Part shown: piece by piece, positions 20,182 through 27,319 of the stretch
Layout: every line of letters starts with the position of its first letter
How positions within the stretch are numbered: position 1 is the first letter of the stretch
Source: Pseudoalteromonas luteoviolacea
GTDB taxonomy: Bacteria > Pseudomonadota > Gammaproteobacteria > Enterobacterales > Alteromonadaceae
Length of the DNA: 64,000 bases
Assembly (NCBI RefSeq): GCF_018100925.1
Contig: NZ_JAGJEH010000001.1
Coordinates: 1 to 64,000, forward strand
Direction of reading: 5' to 3'
Translations under genes and position numbers: made by a program
Notes under the pieces: generated by a model
Databases searched by the model: none
What the model was told of the DNA's origin: nothing
What the model saw: the letters and a program-made list of their open reading frames with translations, nothing else

Positions 20182-20206
20182 AAAAGGCGGCAATTTACCG
20201 CCTTTT
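20182..20206 (-). terminator. Terminator of the TonB receptor gene
   Basis: AAAAGGCGG (20182-20190) pairs with CCGCCTTTT (20198-20206), loop of 7; the T run is present on both strands. Twelve bases after the stop of the receptor gene. Confidence 0.85.
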
Positions 20207-20217
20207 ATTGTCGCTAA

Positions 20218-22671
20218 TTAGAACTGATAGTTAACAGTCAGTTTAGCGTTGCGCTCGTTACCAGGTAAACCACCTAAGAACAGCGCTTTGCTGTAGTAAG
20301 TTTCATCAGCTAAGTTTTCAATGTTAAGCTGTACGTGGACGCTGTCTAAATAATATGCAGCAGACATATCCCAACGTGTGAAGCTGTCGATTTTTGCTGT
20401 CGGCAAACCAAAAGAAGGGTGGTTTACCGTGCGTTCTCCAACGTATTGCATGCCTAAGCTTAGTTCTAGCTCTCCGCCCATCACTTGAGGAAGTGTATGC
20501 GTTAACCATGTGCCAGCCATTTTTTCAGGGATCCCTTTTTTGGGGGCTTCCCTTTTATCCGGATCTATCTCTTGATGACGAATTGACACTGCATCTTGGT
20601 ACGTTGCATTGACATTCAATTTCCATGCTTCAGCCAGCGCTAGGTTTAAGTCAAACTCAACACCTTTGGTTGTTTCATTGTTGTCATATTTGTAGCGAGG
20701 GATCCCGGCATTGAATTCAGGACCTTTTTGCTCGTCATATTCAGGATTTGCATAACGTAAGTTTGTACGTTTGGTATCAAATACGACAATTGAACCTAGT
20801 AAGTCTTCATCAAATGCGGTAAAGCGAATACCGATATCGAGTGTTTCTGACTCTGAATCAGGTGGATTTGGTACAGATACATTGTTACTGATAGATGAAA
20901 GCACACCAAATGCAGTACGGCCTTTACCGACATTAATAAACGCTGATAGCTCAGGGATTACTTGGTAGTTAACGCCAAATGTGTAAGTCATACCTGAGTC
21001 ATCTGTATCGTTTTCTGGCTCTACTCCTTGTGCGCGAGCCGTACCTAAATGCTGGTATTCTTGCTCAATTTTGGTGTATGCGACCCCGGCGCGCATAGTT
21101 AATGCGTCCGTTAAATATAGAACTTCCTGTGCACCAATACCGTAAGCAGTCAGTGATTTATCATAATTACTTCTTACGATAGGATCGTAATCCATAAATT
21201 CGCCAGCCCCCCAGTTAGGGTTACGGATATCTAAAATGTAAGGAATGGCATTGCCTGATTTGTTACCATCGGCATCATAAGCAGACCATTGTTTGAATGA
21301 CATATCTCGGTTTTCATAGTTAGCACTGATGAGATGTTCACCACTGATATCACCAAAGTTCCAACCAATTTGCAGATCACCAAAATACTGCCAAGTTTGT
21401 TCATCAGATACTGCACGGCGGTACTCTTGACGACGTGCTGCAAAAGGATGCAACTGACCATCTTCTGTGACTAACGGCGCTCGTGGTGTTGTATTGATGT
21501 TACCTGAGCGTTCCCAGTAAACATAGTTGTATGAACCTGTTTGACGCACTAAGTCAGAATCATATTGACGCCATAACACTTGCTGGGTAAGTGTTGACTC
21601 TTCACCTAAGTGCCAATCATGACGAAGCTTAAAGCGCAACTCTTTACCTTCATTAGGCGTTGAAAGCGGAGACACTAAACTCGTATCACCTAAATCAATT
21701 GGTCTAAGGCCATCACTTGTAGAAATAGAAGCAGCAAGTTGTTCACGCTGTGCGTCGGTAAGTTGGATCCCTAAATATTCAACAATACCATTTTCGTCAG
21801 TAAACTTACTTTCATTTGGTAAGTCAGCACCTGTTAGCTTTCTTGGATCGCCACTGATGCTATCCCAGTTTACGATACGAACAGGGTCGCCAACAGAGTC
21901 TACTTGAACTGCATCATCTATATAGGCTGCTGAAAATAGTAGTGAGTGGTCGTTCGACGCTTCAAACTTAAGGCTCGCATAGACTTCATCGCGGTCCTGT
22001 TGCAGATCTCGGTAGCCATCACTGCGCTCGTGGTTAAGAACCACACGGTATGCTAAGTCGTCAGTAATGGCATTGGTTGCATCAAGCATCAAGCCATATG
22101 TGTTCCAGCTGCCTACTTTTGTGCTGATTTCGTAAGCTTCTTCAAACTGTGGCTTTTTCTCAATCAAGTTGACAACACCACCTGCCGCACCAATACCGTA
22201 AAGACCTGTTGCAGGACCTTTAAGTACTTCCATGCTTTCAATGTTTGTCATAGAGCGAGTTGGGTTGTAATTGTTACCAAGGCTTGCACCGCCGTACATG
22301 CCGTCATAAGTGTAGTTTACGCCTAGACCACGGATCGCAAGGTTGTCACCGATACCATAGTTATTACCAGCTTGAGTAAAACCACTGACGTTTCTGATTG
22401 CATCTTGCAGCGTATTTGCTGTTTGAGAGTCAAGTAAATCCTTATCAACAATAACCACAGCAGCAGGTGTTTGCATTAATGCCATGTTTGATTTGGTCGC
22501 AGTACCTGATTCTAAGATCAGTGCGTTATGTTTGTTATAAACGCTGATGCGCTCAATATCGTCTTGGGCTTTGTCAGCAGCATGCGCTGATGCAACAACA
22601 CCACCTAGTAAAGCAACTTTAACAGCTGTTGCCAGAACACTTTTTGAATTCAGTGAACGAGAGAATTGCAT
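20218..22671 (-). CDS. TonB-dependent siderophore receptor
   Basis: 817 residues. Signal peptide ending SAHA-AD, a TonB-box-like segment (ERISVYNK), a plug domain (about residues 55-165: TPAAVVIVDKDLLDSQ, QDAIRNVSGFTQ, LAIRGLGVNYTYDG, ESMEVLKGPATGLYGIGAAGGVVNLIEK) and a 22-strand barrel region ending in the aromatic residue Phe (LTVNYQF). The plug motifs are those of outer-membrane ferric-siderophore receptors (FhuA/FpvA-like). The ligand cannot be told from sequence. The ATG at 22671 is preferred because TGGAGTG lies 6 bases upstream; an upstream TTG (22692) is unlikely. A Fur-box-like palindrome precedes the gene, so iron repression is expected. No siderophore biosynthesis genes adjoin it. 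Confidence 0.92.
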   Translation of the reverse strand: MQFSRSLNSKSVLATAVKVALLGGVVASAHAADKAQDDIERISVYNKHNALILESGTATKSNMALMQTPAAVVIVDKDLLDSQTANTLQDAIRNVSGFTQAGNNYGIGDNLAIRGLGVNYTYDGMYGGASLGNNYNPTRSMTNIESMEVLKGPATGLYGIGAAGGVVNLIEKKPQFEEAYEISTKVGSWNTYGLMLDATNAITDDLAYRVVLNHERSDGYRDLQQDRDEVYASLKFEASNDHSLLFSAAYIDDAVQVDSVGDPVRIVNWDSISGDPRKLTGADLPNESKFTDENGIVEYLGIQLTDAQREQLAASISTSDGLRPIDLGDTSLVSPLSTPNEGKELRFKLRHDWHLGEESTLTQQVLWRQYDSDLVRQTGSYNYVYWERSGNINTTPRAPLVTEDGQLHPFAARRQEYRRAVSDEQTWQYFGDLQIGWNFGDISGEHLISANYENRDMSFKQWSAYDADGNKSGNAIPYILDIRNPNWGAGEFMDYDPIVRSNYDKSLTAYGIGAQEVLYLTDALTMRAGVAYTKIEQEYQHLGTARAQGVEPENDTDDSGMTYTFGVNYQVIPELSAFINVGKGRTAFGVLSSISNNVSVPNPPDSESETLDIGIRFTAFDEDLLGSIVVFDTKRTNLRYANPEYDEQKGPEFNAGIPRYKYDNNETTKGVEFDLNLALAEAWKLNVNATYQDAVSIRHQEIDPDKREAPKKGIPEKMAGTWLTHTLPQVMGGELELSLGMQYVGERTVNHPSFGLPTAKIDSFTRWDMSAAYYLDSVHVQLNIENLADETYYSKALFLGGLPGNERNAKLTVNYQF

Positions 22672-22736
22672 ATTACACTCCAAACTTCGCAATATGATTG
22701 TTTATTCGCAGAGAGCGCGCATACTAACAGTGATGA

Positions 22737-22759
22737 CAAATGATAACAACTCTCATTTG
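22737..22759 (-). promoter_or_regulatory. Predicted Fur box upstream of the siderophore receptor
   Basis: CAAATGATAAC...TCTCATTTG is a 23-base near-palindrome (8 of 11 positions symmetric; perfect outer arms CAAATGA/TCATTTG), close to the AATGATAAT-type Fur consensus. It lies about 65 bases before the receptor ATG, where it would cover the promoter. Confidence 0.65.
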
Positions 22760-22796
22760 CGTTTAATAAAAGTTGCTAAAGTTAATGTTTGTTATC

Positions 22797-22890
22797 GATT
22801 TATTTATTTGTTTTTTTTGTGTGGTTTTTGGGTTTTTTTATTGTTTTAAATTGTGTTTTTATGGTTTTGTTTTTGGTGTTTGATGTGAAT
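22797..22890 (-). other. Strand-asymmetric tract between the WYL regulator and receptor genes
   Basis: The plus strand is almost only T and G here, so the minus-strand transcript leaving the regulator gene would be A/C-rich and G-poor, as in Rho-utilisation regions. No strong hairpin follows the regulator stop. A Rho-dependent end is an inference. Confidence 0.35.
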
Positions 22891-22948
22891 TTTGTTGCAT
22901 TGTTTAATGGGGCAGCTACAGGTCTTATAAGAAGAAAAACTAAGCAAC

Positions 22949-23641
22949 TTAAGTTTTGCATTGCTCTGAACGGACGATTTCAATGTAATGAGCCATACTT
23001 TTGGTTTGCTCAAACTCAAATTGCACATCGATTTGTTCAAGACTATCTATTCTGTCCAATCTGAATTCTCGATACGCTTGTCGCAATAAACAAAAAGCAA
23101 TGATTGTCCATTTTCCGCCCCAGTAAACAAGGCCCAATGGCTCGATGGTTCTGTTACTCGGCTGGCCTTTCGCATCTTGATAACTCAAACAAAGCTGGTG
23201 CTTAGATTCGATGGCAGAGCGTATCATTTGACTGTGATGTTGATCTTTTTCAGCATGGGTAAAACCGACTGCAAGAAACGGCAGGTTGTCACTTAGTTGC
23301 TTTAAGTGAGGTGGCAACACCGCTTCGATTTTTGCGATGGCCGAGTGCGCTTGTTGTGCTAGTTGTGGATCCGTCCAAGCTTGCAGCATTCGGCTACCGA
23401 TGAGTAAAGCTTGCAACTCTTGAGGAGAGAACATCATCGGCGGCAGATCACAATCTTTGATAAGATAGCCAATCCCGGCTTCCCCCTCGACGGGTACACC
23501 TGATGTTTGTAGATTTTGAATATCGCGGTAAATTGTGCGCTCAGACACGGCTAACCTGTCAGCCAGTTGCTTGGCTGTGACAGCCACTTTACGTCCTTTT
23601 AAATGGTTAACCAGCTGAAATAGTCGCTCTGATTTATGCAC
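22949..23641 (-). CDS. YafY-family WYL-domain transcriptional regulator
   Basis: 230 residues. An N-terminal HTH_11-type winged helix (residues about 5-60: ERLFQLVNHLKGRK, TAKQLADRLAVSERTIYRDIQNLQ) is followed by a linker and a WYL domain (about 135-225) with LCLSYQD, RTIEPLGLVYWGGKWTIIAFC and EFRLDRIDSLEQID, close to the YafY subgroup. WYL domains sense small ligands; these regulators often control a small neighbouring enzyme. GTG start at 23641 with GAGG six bases upstream. It is the second gene of an operon, 19 bases after the ABM-like gene, and probably regulates it and itself. Confidence 0.88.
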   Translation of the reverse strand: MHKSERLFQLVNHLKGRKVAVTAKQLADRLAVSERTIYRDIQNLQTSGVPVEGEAGIGYLIKDCDLPPMMFSPQELQALLIGSRMLQAWTDPQLAQQAHSAIAKIEAVLPPHLKQLSDNLPFLAVGFTHAEKDQHHSQMIRSAIESKHQLCLSYQDAKGQPSNRTIEPLGLVYWGGKWTIIAFCLLRQAYREFRLDRIDSLEQIDVQFEFEQTKSMAHYIEIVRSEQCKT

Positions 23642-23660
23642 AATTTACCTCTTCGTTTAA

Positions 23661-23978
23661 TTAAGCAGTACACTCACTTTGCTGTAGTATCCCATGATGG
23701 CTAATGCCAACAGACTCTTTATCGACCAGCGCACAAAATGCTTTGCACACTTCAACTTCTTCAAATGCACGTTGCATGTGCTGGTTGTCTTCCATACATT
23801 CCCAATAGCTAATATCGATGAATGTATCAGTATTTGCTTGTTGGGCCAACGAACGATAAATAAACCCCTTTTGCTTTTCGGCAAATTCCTCAAATGCCGC
23901 GCTCTTTTCTAACAGCTGCTCGATAGTGACGCCTGAGTTTAACTTAAAAGTGACAATTTCAATGATATTTTGAGTCAT
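23661..23978 (-). CDS. Small ABM/dimeric alpha-beta-barrel family protein
   Basis: 105 residues with the length and beta-alpha-beta-beta pattern of antibiotic-biosynthesis-monooxygenase-like ferredoxin-fold proteins: IIEIVTFKLN, EQLLEKSAAFEEFAEKQKGF, SLAQQANTDTFIDISYWE and HMQRAFEE. Members act as homodimers; activities range from quinone monooxygenation to heme degradation, and many have none known. An AAGGAGC SD precedes the ATG. First gene of a two-gene operon with the YafY-type regulator; three phased TGTCA boxes lie just upstream. The substrate cannot be inferred. Confidence 0.75.
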   Translation of the reverse strand: MTQNIIEIVTFKLNSGVTIEQLLEKSAAFEEFAEKQKGFIYRSLAQQANTDTFIDISYWECMEDNQHMQRAFEEVEVCKAFCALVDKESVGISHHGILQQSECTA

Positions 23979-24024
23979 GGTAGTTGCTCCTTGTTGTTGA
24001 TGCAGTAATTAAAGCAAAAAGGAG

Positions 24025-24050
24025 TGTCAGCTATTGTCAGGAGTGTGTCA
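24025..24050. promoter_or_regulatory. Three phased TGTCA boxes, candidate operator of the WYL regulator
   Basis: TGTCA occurs at 24025-24029, 24035-24039 and 24046-24050, spaced 10 and 11 bases (one helical turn each), 47-72 bases upstream of the operon start; an inverted TGACA is at 24093-24097. Spacing and position fit an autoregulatory site. Confidence 0.45.
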
Positions 24051-24274
24051 TTGGAGTTTTAATAAGGGAATACTGTAACTGCTCCATAAATGTGACAGGT
24101 GCACGCAGTTTAGCCCCAGCAATAACTCAAGGAATAAGATCTGATGACTGTAATATATCAGTCTGGGCATGCTTAAAGAGTAGGCCTGATTTCCAACGTT
24201 AAATGTTAGAAAGCTTTGGTTATTGCGGGCAGAAAAATAGATCCTTTATAGTTGATTAGCTAACTGCGTTGTTA

Positions 24275-24309
24275 GTGTGGCGCACCACAGCGGTGCACCA
24301 CACTTTTTT
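24275..24309 (+). terminator. Strong hairpin at the end of the interrupted small gene
   Basis: GTGTGGCGCACC (24275-24286) pairs with GGTGCACCACAC (24292-24303) with one mismatch, followed by TTTTTT on the plus strand. It abuts the 3' end of the minus-strand pseudogene and may act in both directions. Confidence 0.65.
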
Positions 24310-24604
24310 AAGCAAGGTTGTATGAGGGAACCAGTGTGAAGGTTCGTGTTTCATCAAATATCACTTCAACAGGGCCTTTTTCCGCATCTACTTTGATGCT
24401 ATCTCCCAAGTCTGGATCGCCATTGTAGTTTGTTACGCTGACAACAAAATTAGGACAGGGGGCTTTTAGAATACACGTCGCCTCACTTGGCACTGCGTTT
24501 TGGGTTTTATCATAAACCACTGGTGGCTCGTTGCCATCGGAAAGTACAAATTACTCTTGTTGAAAAGATCTGTTCGAAATAATGGCTTTATATTCTTTAG
24601 ACAT
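24308..24604 (-). pseudogene. Small gene interrupted by one in-frame TAA
   Basis: An ATG at 24604 with AAAGGA eight bases upstream opens a frame of 98 codons that is broken only by TAA at codon 18 (24551-24553). Reading through, the product is about 97 residues: MSKEYKAIISNRSFQQE, stop, FVLSDGNEPPVVYD and a beta-rich acidic domain with two Cys (CILKAPC). The downstream 70-codon part could restart at 24520, but no SD is seen there. A recent nonsense mutation, or a sequencing error, is the simplest reading; TAA is not a recoding stop. No family recognised. Confidence 0.65.
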
Positions 24605-24691
24605 TTTTGAATCCTTTAAGAAACCAGTTCATAAGTTGTCTAACTTTAGTTTGTATAATTTTGTGGTTCTATTACATCTTATTACATATAA

Positions 24692-24934
24692 AACAGCTCA
24701 AATAATGAGTCTTTCACAACTGTAGACAAATACACTCTAGCTACAGAGCAATCCATCGCTACCGTAACTCCCTTTTTATCAATATCAAAAAGCGCCAGAG
24801 AAGTTGGGCTTGAGTTACTTTTTCAAGACAAACGAATAAGGTGGTTTAATTTACTAAGCTACTTGCACGCCTTCCTCTCATTTATATTTATATTTCTTAT
24901 AGGTCTAGGCCTAAGGAACCGATTTAGAATCTAA
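24692..24934 (+). pseudogene. 3' remnant of a membrane-protein gene
   Basis: An open stretch of 80 codons without any start, bounded upstream by TAA (24689-24691). It ends with TVTPFLSISKSAREVGLELL, then WFNLLSYLHAFLSFIFIFLI and the positively charged tail GLGLRNRFRI, a clear C-terminal transmembrane segment with a cytoplasmic Arg-rich end as in ion-channel or pentapeptide-type membrane proteins. A good terminator follows 6 bases after the stop. The 5' part of the gene is missing. Confidence 0.6.
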
Positions 24935-24940
24935 TCAAAC

Positions 24941-24966
24941 AAGCCCCGTAAATGCGGGGTTTTTTA
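24941..24966 (+). terminator. Terminator left from the remnant membrane-protein gene
   Basis: CCCCG (24944-24948) pairs with CGGGG (24955-24959), flanked by AAG and TTTTTT: a classic intrinsic terminator with no intact gene upstream of it. Confidence 0.85.
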
Positions 24967-24994
24967 TTGCCTAATAAAAGATAAAAACACGGTC

Positions 24995-25093
24995 ATGAAT
25001 TTAATAGAGCAGCTCAAAAAGCAGGAAGGTCTCTGAAAGCATCCCAATCACCGTACAGGCGACAAGTTAACTATTGAGTATGGAAGAGGTTAG
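24995..25093 (+). pseudogene. Broken GH24 (phage lysozyme/endolysin) gene fragment
   Basis: From ATG 24995 the frame reads MNLIEQLKKQEGL, a TGA stop (25034-25036), then KHPNHRTGDKLTIEYGRG and TAG (25091-25093). This matches the start of T4/lambdoid-type lysozymes, where E of the EG motif is catalytic and a Thr-Gly-Lys-Leu-Thr-Ile-Gly-Tyr-Gly-Arg block follows. The gene is interrupted by a nonsense codon and truncated soon after. It suggests a prophage relic. Confidence 0.55.
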
Positions 25094-25337
25094 CTAATGC
25101 TGGTTTTAGCCGAGGGAAGCAAAAGTGCTTCGGTAAAAATAAATACTCGCTTTAGCTCATGGACCTAGAAGCCAAAACTACAAGTGTGATATGTAACAGG
25201 TCTTAAGATAGCGGTAACACATAAAGTTTCTAAAAGATTGTATTAATTGACTGATATGGCGAATAAATAGCGCAGCCAAATAGCTAGTAAGCTGCGCCTT
25301 TGTTTTTAGTGTGGCAGGTAACAGAGCTGCCTTTTCA
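25094..25337. other. Non-coding region after the gene relics
   Basis: No supported gene. GCGCAGC (25270-25276) pairs with GCTGCGC (25291-25297); the minus strand continues TATTTATT, so it probably terminates the small minus-strand gene at 25338-25622. GAAGCA/TGCTTC forms a second small hairpin near 25118. Confidence 0.45.
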
Positions 25338-25622
25338 TTAGTTATCGTTAAGATCTAACGCTTCTAGTTCTTGGCCAAGAAACTTGAGTCCGGCTTTGGT
25401 TAGGACGATTTGTGTGATTTGTACCGTACTTTGACGAGCAAGCTTTTCGTTGACAAAGAAGTGTACGACTTCTTTAAGTGCGTTTTCTTGTTGCTCAGTG
25501 GGCGCATTTGCGTCGGGGTGTACGTTACTAAATGTAGGGGTTGCTCCGTTAGGAAAGCTTTGGAGTAATAATTTACCTAGTGGTACTGCGTGACTTTTAA
25601 AGGTTTCTAAATTGTCAGACAT
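25338..25622 (-). CDS. Small hypothetical cytoplasmic protein
   Basis: 94 residues, soluble, no signal. The N-terminal half is loop-rich with a Pro/Thr/Asn segment (FPNGATPTFSNVHPDANAPT); the C-terminal half is helical (ENALKEVVHFFVNEKLAR; LTKAGLKFLGQELEALDL) and could be a small helix-turn-helix-like or helical-hairpin unit, but I recognise no family. ATG with a strong GGAGG SD ten bases away; that SD is paired in a hairpin (see next entry). Transcribed alone. Confidence 0.65.
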   Translation of the reverse strand: MSDNLETFKSHAVPLGKLLLQSFPNGATPTFSNVHPDANAPTEQQENALKEVVHFFVNEKLARQSTVQITQIVLTKAGLKFLGQELEALDLNDN

Positions 25623-25629
25623 GTGTTTT

Positions 25630-25646
25630 CCTCCGTGTTATGGAGG
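25630..25646 (-). promoter_or_regulatory. Hairpin that sequesters the ribosome binding site
   Basis: On the minus strand CCTCC, seven bases, GGAGG forms a 5-bp stem whose 3' arm is the complete Shine-Dalgarno sequence of the 94-residue protein. Opening of the stem would be needed for efficient initiation. Confidence 0.45.
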
Positions 25647-25898
25647 TTTTATCGTACACAGCTTTCAATAAAATAAGGAGCTAAAAAATGTACCAAAATG
25701 TATATGGACTTCGTCATGCACATTTAATAATTTAGTTGCAAAAGTGGACCTAGCTCAGTCGTGCATGCAACCTAATTCCCTGCGTTGATGATGAAGAACG
25801 TTAGATTTGTCTGAAAAACAGTGGAGTTTGGCAATTTTTTATTAACACCTAGCCGCTAATTTAGGTAAACTCGCCGCCTGCATTTATTGGAGGTAAGT

Positions 25899-26525
25899 AT
25901 GGAATTATCAGCATGGCTCAGTTTGGCTCTGATCTGCACATTAGGCGCTATGTCACCTGGACCAAGTTTGGCTGTTGTACTGAAACACAGCATAAATAGT
26001 GGACCAAGCGCAGGAATATCTGCGAGTGTGGCGCATGCGTTGGGTGTTGGCAGCTACGCGGCATTGTCGGTGTTGGGATTGGCAAGTTTGATTGCGCAGT
26101 TTCCTGCGTTATATACAGCGCTGTTATATGTGGGTGCAGCCTATTTAGCGTATCTGGGTTATATGATTTTGACCAGCAAACCCTCTGCGAGTAACGGTAC
26201 AGAGACCAGAACTGCGACCAAAACTGAGTGGTATATTGCGGCAAAAGAAGGGTTTACGGTTGCATTTGTTAACCCAAAAACGGCTATCTTTTTTGTTGCT
26301 TTGTTTTCTCAGTTTATAGACCCAGAGGCGATGACTTTTACCGTGGCATTTTTAATGTGCTTTACCGTGTTTATCATAGACGCTATCTGGTTTATTTTTG
26401 TTTCGATTGCTGCATCATCTGCCAATGACCGCTTTAATTTAAACTCAAAGCAAGGTGTTATATCGAAGATCCTCGGCGCAGCGTTTATTTTGTTGGCTGC
26501 CAGAGTACTGTACCAGACGCTCTAA
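25899..26525 (+). CDS. LysE/RhtB-family amino-acid exporter
   Basis: 208 residues with about six hydrophobic segments. The family signature near the N-terminus is present (LICTLGAMSPGPSLAVVLKHS), as are AGISASVAHALGVGSYAALS and the central AAKEGFTVAFVNPKTAIFFVALFSQF. Members export amino acids such as Lys, Arg, Thr or homoserine lactone across the inner membrane by proton antiport; the substrate is not predictable here. ATG at 25899 chosen: GGAGG lies five bases upstream. An upstream TTG in frame overlaps that SD and is unlikely. Monocistronic, ended by a shared bidirectional terminator. Confidence 0.9.
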   Translation: MELSAWLSLALICTLGAMSPGPSLAVVLKHSINSGPSAGISASVAHALGVGSYAALSVLGLASLIAQFPALYTALLYVGAAYLAYLGYMILTSKPSASNGTETRTATKTEWYIAAKEGFTVAFVNPKTAIFFVALFSQFIDPEAMTFTVAFLMCFTVFIIDAIWFIFVSIAASSANDRFNLNSKQGVISKILGAAFILLAARVLYQTL

Positions 26526-26544
26526 GACTTCAACCGAGCTTGTT

Positions 26545-26570
26545 GATTGCGGCATAAATATGCCGCAATC
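26545..26570. terminator. Bidirectional terminator between LysE and PilZ-like genes
   Basis: Perfect 11-bp stem GATTGCGGCAT/ATGCCGCAATC with a 4-base loop, between two convergent genes. Confidence 0.85.
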
Positions 26571-26574
26571 TTAT

Positions 26575-27210
26575 TTAGATTTGAGATTGCAAAAAGTGGC
26601 TGATAACCAGTAGCTTCAACATAGGATTGTCGCGAGTGTGCTGGTTAAATTGTAGGGCAATATAGTGCTCATCTCTGGCGATTGCGCGTTCCAAAAACAC
26701 ATGAATATGTAAATTATCCGCAAGCTCTAAATAAGCGTGTTTGTTGGTAAAGTGCTGCAAATGTTCACTGCCACTCAGTGGAAAAGAGGCAATGCAAGCT
26801 CCTGACAAAGACAAGCTTTGGATTGGACAGACAATTTTCGGATACGTGAGTGCCAAAGTAATGGTGGGCGATGGGAAAAACCGCCAATTTCTTGGGCATT
26901 TCCCGGTATCAATAATTTCGGGCAACTTGTTTATAAGCGCCAACAGCGTAGTCACTTTTTGATTTTTGGCAGCGTTTTCATTTTCCAAATCACCCTGTAA
27001 AACACTTTGAATATTGAGCGCTTTTATTGCTGCGTATTGGTTATGGGCGAGGTATAAAGCAAGCGGCTCAACCAACCACAATTGATAAAGACGTCGTTTG
27101 ACTTCAGATGCAGGTAAAGATTCATTACTGTCTATTAATTCATCTTCACTGATTTTGTGACTTTCGACAACTTCATGAAGTAGTTTTAACTCATCCTGTG
27201 TCAATTTCAT
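26575..27210 (-). CDS. PilZ-like domain protein, tentative
   Basis: 211 residues, cytoplasmic. The N-terminal half is helical (KLTQDELKLLHEVVES; DELIDSNESLPASEVKRRLYQLW). The C-terminal half is beta-rich, with CPIQSLSLSGACIASFPL resembling the D/N-x-S-x-x-G-A strand of PilZ c-di-GMP-binding domains, and IALQF near the end. The canonical RxxxR is not obvious, so c-di-GMP binding is doubtful. The ATG at 27210 is used; a TTG three codons earlier is possible and the SD is weak. Converges with the LysE gene; downstream of the large lipoprotein gene on the same strand but separated from it by a terminator. Confidence 0.5.
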   Translation of the reverse strand: MKLTQDELKLLHEVVESHKISEDELIDSNESLPASEVKRRLYQLWLVEPLALYLAHNQYAAIKALNIQSVLQGDLENENAAKNQKVTTLLALINKLPEIIDTGKCPRNWRFFPSPTITLALTYPKIVCPIQSLSLSGACIASFPLSGSEHLQHFTNKHAYLELADNLHIHVFLERAIARDEHYIALQFNQHTRDNPMLKLLVISHFLQSQI

Positions 27211-27278
27211 AGTAAACAACCCGACTACGCAACTATGAAAAATTAAGCAATATATATACCTTTGTGTATCGCTTTAAG

Positions 27279-27304
27279 TTGGCGCGGCACAAGTACCGCG
27301 CCAA
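27279..27304 (-). terminator. Terminator of the large lipoprotein gene
   Basis: Perfect 9-bp stem TTGGCGCGG (27279-27287) with CCGCGCCAA (27296-27304), loop of 8, sixteen bases after the stop. T run weak. Confidence 0.7.
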
Positions 27305-27319
27305 ACATATGTTGCGCTG

